This document shows, in pieces, positions 7,713-14,805 of a stretch of DNA of 64,000 bases. Each line of letters starts with the position of its first letter. Positions within the stretch are counted from its first letter, which is position 1. Position numbers and translations under genes: made by a program. The notes under the pieces are model-generated. The model had not been told where the DNA came from. It worked only from the letters and a program-made list of their open reading frames with translations, and made no database searches. The stretch is taken from NCBI RefSeq assembly GCF_003182135.1, contig NZ_QGTL01000010.1, positions 205,059-269,058 on the forward strand. The letters are read 5' to 3'. The stretch is from Nocardia neocaledoniensis (GTDB lineage: Bacteria; Actinomycetota; Actinomycetes; Mycobacteriales; Mycobacteriaceae).

Positions 7713-7792
7713 CTCCACGGCTCCCTCCCGATGGTGGCGAGCCGGGCCCGGCGAGGGGGTGCCGGACCCGGTCCTCACGTGGCGCGGCCCGA

Positions 7793-8023
7793 TCAGCTCA
7801 GGCGGGCGGCGAGCAGCTTCTTCGCCTGTTCGGCGCCCTTGCGGCTCTCGGCTTGCGCACGGCGGAAGAACTCCGCCAGTTCGGTGTCGCCCGCTCGGTC
7901 GGCGTCGCGGCAGTACTCCTCCATCCGCAACGCGTTGCTCAGCGCCGCTTCGGTGAACCAGATCAGGTCGTAGTCCTTGTCGGCGGTCCCGGTGACCTGC
8001 CCGGTCTCCTGATCGATGGCCAT
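7793..8023 (-). CDS. Small helical hypothetical protein
   Basis: 76 residues starting at an ATG behind a strong GAGGAGG site. After a polar leader (MAIDQETGQVTGTADKDYD) the protein is almost wholly alpha-helical and charged. Two helices read DLIWFTEAALSNALRMEEYC and AELAEFFRRAQAESRKGAEQ-like sequence. The pattern EEYCRDADRAGDTELAEFF recalls ferritin/hemerythrin-like helical hairpins, but too few metal ligands are present to claim binding. It lies 80 bp upstream of the nucleotidyltransferase-BON gene on the same strand and is probably part of that transcript. Confidence 0.72.
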   Translation of the reverse strand: MAIDQETGQVTGTADKDYDLIWFTEAALSNALRMEEYCRDADRAGDTELAEFFRRAQAESRKGAEQAKKLLAARLS

Positions 8024-8146
8024 CTGCCTCCTCCTCTCGGTCCGTCGCCGCGAACGCGGCCACACGCTGGTCCTACCCGCCTCGCACCCGCTCAATCGGC
8101 GGCGCGGCGGCCGTGTCGGCGACCGATTGCGGGGTATCGGCCAGGT

Positions 8147-8494
8147 ATGGCACATTTCCGGCGGTGGGGAGCTGTCTACCTGCTCATGCTGCTGTTCCTC
8201 GGCTCGTGGGCCGCGCAGTTCGTCACCCAGCTCATCGAATACCGCAACACGCAGCAGCAGCTCGGTCAGCCGTTTCTCTGGTCCGGCTACTGGCCGGAGT
8301 TTCTCGCGAGCACGTTCGAGAACTGGCAGAGCGAGTGGTTCCAGCTCGTCTTCCAGGCGGTCCTGCTGCTGGGCGCCAAGCACTGGATCTTCCGGGTCGA
8401 CGCCGAGAACTCCGAACGGATCGAATCCAAGATCGACGATCTGCGCGGCTATCTCGTCCCGCCCGAGCATCGGACGCAGGTACCGGGCGACTGA
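8147..8494 (+). CDS. Two-pass membrane protein of the DUF6766 type
   Basis: 115 residues with an N-terminal membrane segment (WGAVYLLMLLFLGSWAAQFV) and a second one around residues 65-80 (LVFQAVLLLGAKHWIF). The linker reads GYWPEFLASTFENWQSEW. The ENWxSE(W/F) element between two helices matches, from memory, the DUF6766 family of small actinobacterial and proteobacterial membrane proteins of unknown function. The ATG at 8147 agrees with the start of the hydrophobic segment. It is divergent from the small helical protein gene and 75 bp upstream of the ThDP enzyme. Confidence 0.72.
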   Translation: MAHFRRWGAVYLLMLLFLGSWAAQFVTQLIEYRNTQQQLGQPFLWSGYWPEFLASTFENWQSEWFQLVFQAVLLLGAKHWIFRVDAENSERIESKIDDLRGYLVPPEHRTQVPGD

Positions 8495-8569
8495 ACGCGC
8501 GGCCCGATTGAACGCGGCGATCGCGGGTAGCGCGCCGGGAGACGACAGTGCGACGGCGAAGGAGGAACC

Positions 8570-10351
8570 ATGGCGACACAGGTGGCCGACTATGTCCTGC
8601 GGCGGCTCAGGGAGTGGGGTGTCGAGCAGGTCTTCGGCTATCCCGGGGACGGCATCAACGGCCTGATCGCGGCCTTCGGGCGCGCCGACAACTCGCCGCG
8701 GTTCGTGCAGAGCAGACACGAGGAGATGTCGGCGTTCGAGGCCACCGGGTTCGCGAAGTTCAGCGGGCAGGTCGGCGTGTGCATGGCGACCTCGGGGCCG
8801 GGCGCGATCCATCTGCTCAACGGCCTCTACGACGCCAAACTCGACCATGTGCCGGTGGTCGCGGTGGTCGGCCAGACCGCCCGCAGCGCGATGGGCGGCA
8901 GCTATCAGCAGGAGGTCGACCTGCAGGCGCTGTTCAAGGACGTGGCCTCGGACTATCTCGTCGAGGTCAATGTGGCCGCTCAGCTTCCCAACGCGCTGGA
9001 CCGGGCGATGCGGACCGCCCTGGCCCGCCGCGCGCCCACCGCGGTGATCATCCCCGCCGACCTGCAGGAGGAGCCCTACGAGCCGCCGGCGCACGCATTC
9101 AAGGAGGTGCCGTCGAGTCCGCCGGATGTCCCCTCGACCACCTCGGTACCGGCGCTCGCCGACATCGAGCGGGCCGCCGAGGTGATCAACGCGGGCAGCA
9201 AGGTCGCGATCCTGCTGGGGCAGGGCGCGCGCGGCGCCACCGAGGAGATCCTCCAGGTCGCCGAGCTCACCGGCGCGGGCATCGCCAAGGCGTTGCTGGG
9301 CAAGGACGTGCTCACCGACGAACTGCCCTTCGTCACCGGCGCGATCGGGCTGCTCGGTACCCGCGCGAGCTACGAGCTGATGCGCGACTGCGACACGCTG
9401 CTCATCGTCGGCTCCAACTTCCCGTACAGCCAGTTCCTGCCCGAGCTCGATCAGGCCCGCGCGGTGCAGATCGATCTCGACGGTGCGCTGATCGGCATGC
9501 GCTACCCGACCGAGGTGAACCTGGTCGGTGACGCGAAAGCCACCCTGGCGGCGCTGATCCCCCTGCTCGAGCCCCGCACGGACCGCTCCTGGCGCGAGAC
9601 CGTGGAAGGCACTGTGCGGCACTGGTGGGAGACCCTCGAACGCCAGGCCATGCTCGACGCCGAACCGGCCAATCCGATGCGGGTGGTGTGGGAGCTCTCC
9701 CAGCGCGTCCCCGACGACGCGATCGTCACCGCGGATTCCGGGTCGTCCACCAATTGGTACGCCCGCTGCCTGCGGATGCGCGCGGGCATGCGCGGCTCGC
9801 TGTCGGGCACCCTGGCCACCATGGGCGCGGCGGTGCCGTACGCGATCGGCGCGAAGTTCGCCCACCCCGACCGTCCGGTCGTCGCCCTCGTCGGCGACGG
9901 CGCGATGCAGATGAACGGCCTCGCCGAGCTGATCACCGTCCACCGCTACCGGCACCTGTGGCCCGATCAGCGGCTCATCGTGTGCGTCTTCCACAACAAC
10001 GACCTCAACCAGGTCACCTGGGAGCTGCGCGGCATGGGCGGCGCGCCGAAGTTCGAGGAATCCCAGACGCTGCCCGACATCTCCTACGCGGCCACCGCGA
10101 CCTGCTTCGGCCTCGACGCGATCGAGGTCGACGACTCCGACGCCATCGGCCTCGCGTGGGACCGCGCACTGGCCGCCGACCGGCCGGTGCTGCTCGACAT
10201 CCGGTGCGACCCGGAGGTCCCGCCCATCCCACCGCACGCGACCTACGACCAGATCAAGGACATGGGACGCGCTGTCCTGCAAGGTGATCCGGGCGCCTGG
10301 CACCTGCTGGTCCAGGGCGTGAAGACCAAAGCCCAGGAGCTGCGCCGCTGA
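8570..10351 (+). CDS. ThDP-dependent oxidase/decarboxylase (pyruvate oxidase-like)
   Basis: 593 residues with the three-domain layout of pyruvate oxidase/acetolactate synthase enzymes. The N-terminal pyrimidine-binding domain has the catalytic Glu in SRHEEM at about residue 51 and the ATSGPGAIHLLNGL loop. A middle Rossmann-like domain follows at about 190-330. The C-terminal ThDP domain carries GDGAMQMNG and the N-N pair HNNDLNQVTWE. It lacks the membrane-binding tail features needed to call PoxB with certainty. It is probably a pyruvate or 2-oxoacid oxidase used under stress or in stationary phase. The ATG follows AAGGAGG. A P450 gene lies 68 bp downstream. Confidence 0.85.
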   Translation: MATQVADYVLRRLREWGVEQVFGYPGDGINGLIAAFGRADNSPRFVQSRHEEMSAFEATGFAKFSGQVGVCMATSGPGAIHLLNGLYDAKLDHVPVVAVVGQTARSAMGGSYQQEVDLQALFKDVASDYLVEVNVAAQLPNALDRAMRTALARRAPTAVIIPADLQEEPYEPPAHAFKEVPSSPPDVPSTTSVPALADIERAAEVINAGSKVAILLGQGARGATEEILQVAELTGAGIAKALLGKDVLTDELPFVTGAIGLLGTRASYELMRDCDTLLIVGSNFPYSQFLPELDQARAVQIDLDGALIGMRYPTEVNLVGDAKATLAALIPLLEPRTDRSWRETVEGTVRHWWETLERQAMLDAEPANPMRVVWELSQRVPDDAIVTADSGSSTNWYARCLRMRAGMRGSLSGTLATMGAAVPYAIGAKFAHPDRPVVALVGDGAMQMNGLAELITVHRYRHLWPDQRLIVCVFHNNDLNQVTWELRGMGGAPKFEESQTLPDISYAATATCFGLDAIEVDDSDAIGLAWDRALAADRPVLLDIRCDPEVPPIPPHATYDQIKDMGRAVLQGDPGAWHLLVQGVKTKAQELRR

Positions 10352-10419
10352 GCCCCGGCGTTTGGGCGCGCGACGCCGTGGAATGGCCGCTACGAGAACC
10401 GAGCAACAGAGGAGGTCGG

Positions 10420-11772
10420 ATGTCGGGTCATCGGCTGACAGGGGTGCGCGCGGCGGCCACGCTCGCGGATCTGGGCGCTGCCGGATTCGCCGCGGGCGTG
10501 ATCGCGCGGCGGCGACGGATGATGGGTCTGCTCGAACGGACGCAGGCCGACGCGCGCACGGTGCGCCGGATGCGCGCGTTGCGCCGCGAATTCGGCAGCG
10601 GCCCGGTCGAACTCGTGGTGCCGGGTCGGCGCGTACTCGTCGTGACCGATCCCGCCGACGTCGGCCGCGTGCTCGACGGGGCGCCCTCGCCGTTCGATCC
10701 GGCGAACCGGGAGAAACGGGCCGCCCTCGGGCAGTTCCAGCCGCACGGTGTGCTGGTGCCGGAAGGGCGGATCCGGACCCAGCGGCGCGCGGTGAACGAG
10801 GTCGCGCTCGACACGGGTCGTCCGCTGCATCGGCTCGCCGGACCGTTCGCCGAGATCGTGGCCGAGGAGGCCGACCGGCTGCTCCGGGCCGCCGCTCGGG
10901 AAGGCCACCTCGACGCCGCGCGTTTCACCACCTCCTGGTGGCGATTGGTCCGGCGGCTGACGCTCGGGCCGGACGCCCGCGACGACGACGAGATCACCGA
11001 CGAGCTCTGGCAGCTGCGGTCGGCCGCCAACTGGTCGTTCCTGGCGCCGGCGCGCCGGCGCACGCGCGAGCGGTTCTTCGACCGGCTCTACCGCTACGCC
11101 GAGTCCCCCGCCGAGGACAGCCTGCTGGGCGCCCTGGTCACCACGCCATCGGTCGCCGCCACCGACCCGCTCGGCCAGGTGCCGCACTGGCTGTTCGCCT
11201 TCGACGCCGCGGGCACGGCGCTCACGCGCACCCTCGCCCTGCTGGCGTCCCACCCCGAGCAGCTCGCCACCGCGTCCACCGAGGCGACGCTGCACCCCGA
11301 GTTGTCCACCCTCACCTACCTGCGCGCCTGCGTGCTCGAGTCGGTGCGGCTGTGGCCGACCACCCCGCTGATCCTGCGCGACACCACCGAGGACACTGTT
11401 TGGCGCGAGGGCGCGCGGAGTTTCACCGTCGACGCGGGCACGGCGGTGCTGATCGCGGCGGTGGCCTTCCATCGCGACGAGGAGCAGTTGCCCTTCGCCC
11501 ACGAGTTCACCCCGAGCGCCTGGGTCGACGGTCGCGCGCGGCAGTACCCCCAGCTGGTGCCGTTCAGTGCGGGACCGGCGGCGTGCCCGGGGCGTGACCT
11601 CGTCCTGTTCGTCACGAGCACGCTGCTGGCGCACCTGCTGCGCGGCGCCCGTTTCGAGCTGCGTTCGACGCCCCGGCTCGCACCCGGTGAGCCGTTGCCG
11701 TTGACCTACAACAACTTCGGCGTCGACTTCGCGGTCAGCCCGCTGCGCGCGCCGACTCCCACCGTCACGTGA
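10420..11772 (+). CDS. Cytochrome P450
   Basis: 450 residues. The I-helix oxygen-activation segment is LFAFDAAGTALTRTLA, the ExxR motif is ESVRLWPTTPLILR, and the heme loop is PFSAGPAACPGRDLVLF with the axial Cys. The N terminus (after MSGHRLTGVRAAATLADLGAAG) could associate weakly with membrane. The heme loop and ExxR resemble CYP4/102-like or CYP132/138 actinobacterial P450s more than CYP107. The substrate is unknown. The start at 10420 is set by GAGGAGGT; an upstream GTG frame is not needed. A short proline-rich gene follows 28 bp later. Confidence 0.88.
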   Translation: MSGHRLTGVRAAATLADLGAAGFAAGVIARRRRMMGLLERTQADARTVRRMRALRREFGSGPVELVVPGRRVLVVTDPADVGRVLDGAPSPFDPANREKRAALGQFQPHGVLVPEGRIRTQRRAVNEVALDTGRPLHRLAGPFAEIVAEEADRLLRAAAREGHLDAARFTTSWWRLVRRLTLGPDARDDDEITDELWQLRSAANWSFLAPARRRTRERFFDRLYRYAESPAEDSLLGALVTTPSVAATDPLGQVPHWLFAFDAAGTALTRTLALLASHPEQLATASTEATLHPELSTLTYLRACVLESVRLWPTTPLILRDTTEDTVWREGARSFTVDAGTAVLIAAVAFHRDEEQLPFAHEFTPSAWVDGRARQYPQLVPFSAGPAACPGRDLVLFVTSTLLAHLLRGARFELRSTPRLAPGEPLPLTYNNFGVDFAVSPLRAPTPTVT

Positions 11773-11800
11773 ACACCGCGATCCCCGAGGAGGGCCGATC

Positions 11801-12028
11801 ATGACGACACGTCTCACCCGTCCCACGCTCCCCGATCCGGCGGAACCCATTCCGCCGACACCGGGCCGCCCCGACCCCGTTCCCCCCGCACCCCGGCCCG
11901 ACCCGGTGCCGCCGGGACCTCCCGAACCCGCGCCACCGCCGGATCCGTTCCCGCCGATCCCCGACCCGGATCCGCCGCTGCCGCAGCCGACCGCTCAGGC
12001 GGCCGCGCCGGCGCCGACGCCGAGATAG
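11801..12028 (+). CDS. Proline-rich 75-residue protein
   Basis: MTTRLTRPTLPDPAEP continues into repeats of the form P-x-P-x-P (GRPDPVPPAP, RPDPVPPGPP, PPDPFPPIP, DPDPPLPQ). About half the residues are proline, so it should be an extended polyproline-II rod with no fold and no signal peptide. A strong GAGGAGG site precedes the ATG, and it lies 28 bp behind the P450 gene. The last 34 bp overlap the 3' end of the opposite-strand membrane protein gene. Proline-rich frames can arise by chance in GC-rich DNA; the ribosome site and operon position argue for a real gene. Confidence 0.55.
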   Translation: MTTRLTRPTLPDPAEPIPPTPGRPDPVPPAPRPDPVPPGPPEPAPPPDPFPPIPDPDPPLPQPTAQAAAPAPTPR

Positions 12029-12348
12029 ACGGTCATCAGCAGGAACAGGAACCAGCCCGCGCCCTGCCACAGCGGCCAGCTCTGACCGCGCCGCCAGGCC
12101 AGGTAGGTGCGGACGAACGCGCCGAGACCGCCGAGCAGCAGGATCACGGCCGGAGCCAGCAGGACGGCGGCCTTCGCCGGTCCGTCGCACAGTGTCGTCG
12201 GAGCGTCCGCGCAGGCCGACCTGCCGCCTGCCCAGATCGCGGTCGTGGCGGCCACCAGCGCAGCCGCCACGACGACCGCGACCAGGTAGCGGGCGGCCTG
12301 CCTGCCGGCCCGGCCGTTCGTCCAGCGCTTCTCCACATCATCGACCAT
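11995..12348 (-). CDS. Three-helix membrane protein, hypothetical
   Basis: About 117 residues: a short polar N terminus (MVDDVEKRWTNGRAGRQ), then three hydrophobic segments (YLVAVVVAAALVAATTAIWAG, AAVLLAPAVILLLGGLGAFV, AGWFLFLLMTVYLGVGAGA). The loop after the first segment has two cysteines (SACADAPTTLCD) that could pair outside the membrane. The ATG at 12348 is preferred because GAGG lies 8 bases upstream; an ATG two codons earlier would be too close to it. No family recognised. It is divergent from the epimerase gene and its 3' end overlaps the proline-rich gene. Confidence 0.7.
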   Translation of the reverse strand: MVDDVEKRWTNGRAGRQAARYLVAVVVAAALVAATTAIWAGGRSACADAPTTLCDGPAKAAVLLAPAVILLLGGLGAFVRTYLAWRRGQSWPLWQGAGWFLFLLMTVYLGVGAGAAA

Positions 12349-12468
12349 CACCATCACCTCGCAGTCCGGGTTTCCGGTCCCACCCGGACCAAACAGCGGT
12401 TTCGCCCACCCCCGGGCGGGTAGGCGCGAGGCGACAGGGATCGACACCCGAGCGGAGGAGTGGTTGGC

Positions 12469-13536
12469 ATGCGTGTCGTGATCGTCGGAGCGACCGGAAA
12501 CATCGGAACCAGCGTGCTGGAGGCGCTGGCGGAGGAATCGGGCATCGACGAGATCGTCGGTGTGGCGCGCAGGATGCCCGTCGACGCCGCGCCCGGCGTG
12601 CGGTGGGAGCGCGCCGACATCCGCACCGACGACCTGGAGGCGCTGTTCCACGGCGCCGACGTGGTGGTGCACCTGGCGTGGCTGTTCCAGCCGACGCATC
12701 AGCCGCTCACCACCTGGCAGGCCAATGTCGGCGGCACCGAACGTGTCCTGCGCGCGGTCGCCGCCGCGCAGGTGCCCGCGCTGATCTTCGCCTCCTCGGT
12801 CGGGGCGTACTCACCGTGCGACGAGGACCGGCGCGTGCCGGAGAGCTGGCCGACCGACGGCTGGCCCGCCGCCGGCTACATGCGCGAAAAGGCCTACTGC
12901 GAACGGCTTCTCGACCGGTTCGAGGCGGAGCATCCCGACCGCAGGGTCGTGCGGATGCGGCCCGCGTTCAGCTTCCGGCGGGAGTCGGCGAGTCAGCAGC
13001 GGCGGCTGTTCCTCGGCCCGCTCGCGCCGAACGGGTTGCTGCGGCCCGGTCTGGTGCCGGTGCTGCCGGTGCCGCGCGGGCTCCGGTTCCAGGCCGTGCA
13101 CAGCCGCGATGTGGGCCGGGCCTACGCGCTGGCCGTCACCACCGACGCCAAGGGGCCGTTCAATCTGGCCGCCGAGCCGGTGGTGGATCGGGCCGTGCTC
13201 GGCGACGTCCTCGACGCCAGAACCGTGCCGGTGCCGCGCGCGCCGGTCCGGGCGGGCCTCGCGGCGGCGTGGCACGCGCGCCTGGTCCCCGCCTCGCCGG
13301 ACCTGTTCGACGCGATGCTGCACCTGCCGCTGATGGACACCGGCCGCGCACGGTCCGAGCTGGGCTGGACGCCACGCTTCGGCGCGGACGAGGCGCTGTC
13401 GCACATGCTCGCCGGTCTGCGCGTGGGGGCGGGCAAGGACACCCCGCCGCTGGATCCGCACGCGGGCGGACCGCTGCGCGTCCACGAGTTCACCACGGGG
13501 ATGGGCAGCCGGGAGGACGCCGATCTGCGCGTCTGA
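12469..13536 (+). CDS. NAD-dependent epimerase/dehydratase family protein (extended SDR)
   Basis: 355 residues. The Rossmann motif GATGNIGTS is at residues 7-15. The SSVGAYSP strand carries the catalytic Ser region, and YMREK gives YxxxK. The extended-SDR substrate domain continues to about residue 320. Typical substrates are nucleotide sugars or sterol-like molecules; nothing here decides which. The ATG at 12469 with GGAGGAG upstream is chosen over a GTG nine bases earlier. It is convergent with the membrane metallophosphoesterase gene, the two stops being only a few bases apart (13536 and 13540), so no terminator fits between. Confidence 0.85.
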   Translation: MRVVIVGATGNIGTSVLEALAEESGIDEIVGVARRMPVDAAPGVRWERADIRTDDLEALFHGADVVVHLAWLFQPTHQPLTTWQANVGGTERVLRAVAAAQVPALIFASSVGAYSPCDEDRRVPESWPTDGWPAAGYMREKAYCERLLDRFEAEHPDRRVVRMRPAFSFRRESASQQRRLFLGPLAPNGLLRPGLVPVLPVPRGLRFQAVHSRDVGRAYALAVTTDAKGPFNLAAEPVVDRAVLGDVLDARTVPVPRAPVRAGLAAAWHARLVPASPDLFDAMLHLPLMDTGRARSELGWTPRFGADEALSHMLAGLRVGAGKDTPPLDPHAGGPLRVHEFTTGMGSREDADLRV

Positions 13537-13539
13537 GTT

Positions 13540-14658
13540 TCAGGCGGTGCGCAGGGTGAGGATCACGACCTCCGGCTGCACACCGAGCCGGACCGGCGGC
13601 CCCCACGCCCCGGCGCCGACCGTGGTGAAGATGCGCATGTCGCCGAATCGGTCCCAGCCCGAGACCGTCGGATTGGCCCAGCGCACCGGATAGACGAACG
13701 GCCACAGCTGGCCGCCGTGGGTGTGGCCGGACAGCTGCAGATCGACGTCGCGTTCGCCCGCCGCGGGCGCCTGGCGTGGCTGGTGGGCGAGCAGCAGCGT
13801 GAAGCGGGCCGGATCCGTGCCGGCGAGCGCGGCGTCCAGATCCGGGGCGTACGGCGCAGGGGCCGCGTAGTCGTAGACGCCGGCGATGTCGATCGAGGCG
13901 CCGTCGATCGACAGCTCCGTCCTGGTGTTGCGCAGGGTCTCGATGCCGAGGGTCTCCCAGTGGTCCAGCCAGGAGCCGACCTCGTCCACGTATCCCTCGT
14001 GATTGCCCGCGACGCCGATGACGCCGTACCCGGCGCGCAACTCCGCCAGCGGCGCGATGTCGCCGCTGACCAGGTCGACCGCACCGTCCAGCAGATCGCC
14101 GGGCAGCACGATGAGGTCGGGGTGCTGCGCGTTGACCAGATCGACGATCCGCGCGGTGAGGCCGGGCCCCCGGGCGGCGCCGACGTGCAGGTCCGACACC
14201 ACGGCCACCCGCAACCCGTCGAACTGCCGGGGCAGATCGGCGAAGCGTCCCTCGGTCTCGACGACGCGGACGTTCTCGGCCTGCACCACGCCCACACCGA
14301 CCGCGCCGAGAGAGACCACCACCGCCACGGCGGACAGCGCCCGGAGCCAGGTGGTGCGCCGTGTCGAGCCGGCCAGCCGCAGGACCAGCAACACCAGTCC
14401 GATCACCAGCAGCCCGAGCAGCAGATAGAGCAGCACCACGAACCAGGTGTAGCCCAGCCACACCACCGGCCGGACCGGGCCTGGCGCGTACACGCTGCCC
14501 GCGCCGAGGGCGATCACCGCCGCGACCCACAGCAGGCCGAGCACGATCCCCGCCGCGACCTTGGCGGGGCCGGGCACACCGGTGGCGATCACCAGGCGCC
14601 GATACAGCAGCCAGTGCGCCGACGCGGCCAACGCGCCGACGATGATCATCTGCAGCAC
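13540..14658 (-). CDS. Membrane-anchored metallophosphoesterase
   Basis: About 372 residues. The N-terminal half has four hydrophobic segments (within IIVGALAASAHWLL, VAAGIVLGLLWVAAVIALGAG, WLGYTWFVVLLYLLLGLLVIGLVLLVL, ALSAVAVVVSLGAVGVG). A calcineurin-like domain from about residue 150 shows SDLHVGA, PGDLLDG, AGNHEGY, LAHQP and SGHTHGG. This is the YkuE-like arrangement of membrane-tethered phosphoesterases acting on lipid or envelope substrates. A GTG start at 14658 is preferred because AAGGA lies 8 bases upstream; the ATG three codons later is the alternative. Confidence 0.85.
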   Translation of the reverse strand: MLQMIIVGALAASAHWLLYRRLVIATGVPGPAKVAAGIVLGLLWVAAVIALGAGSVYAPGPVRPVVWLGYTWFVVLLYLLLGLLVIGLVLLVLRLAGSTRRTTWLRALSAVAVVVSLGAVGVGVVQAENVRVVETEGRFADLPRQFDGLRVAVVSDLHVGAARGPGLTARIVDLVNAQHPDLIVLPGDLLDGAVDLVSGDIAPLAELRAGYGVIGVAGNHEGYVDEVGSWLDHWETLGIETLRNTRTELSIDGASIDIAGVYDYAAPAPYAPDLDAALAGTDPARFTLLLAHQPRQAPAAGERDVDLQLSGHTHGGQLWPFVYPVRWANPTVSGWDRFGDMRIFTTVGAGAWGPPVRLGVQPEVVILTLRTA

Positions 14659-14805
14659 AACAGGTTTCCTTCTCCGAGACCGACCGACGTCCGGGGTGCG
14701 GACACCTGGTTTCGCGCGAATTCCGGCCGCGCGGTCCGGGTTCGGCACCGCGTGCGGGCCGGTTCCCGACGGTACCGGCACCACACCCGCGGCCGGCAAT
14801 CGTGG

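Noticed and set aside
7793..10303. 836-residue minus-strand frame through the ThDP enzyme gene
   Set aside because: Only its last 76 residues resemble a real protein with its own ribosome site; the rest is the antisense of a well-supported ThDP enzyme.
8570..10351. Calling the ThDP enzyme acetolactate synthase
   Set aside because: No small regulatory subunit or ilvC nearby and the sequence is closer to pyruvate oxidase-like enzymes.
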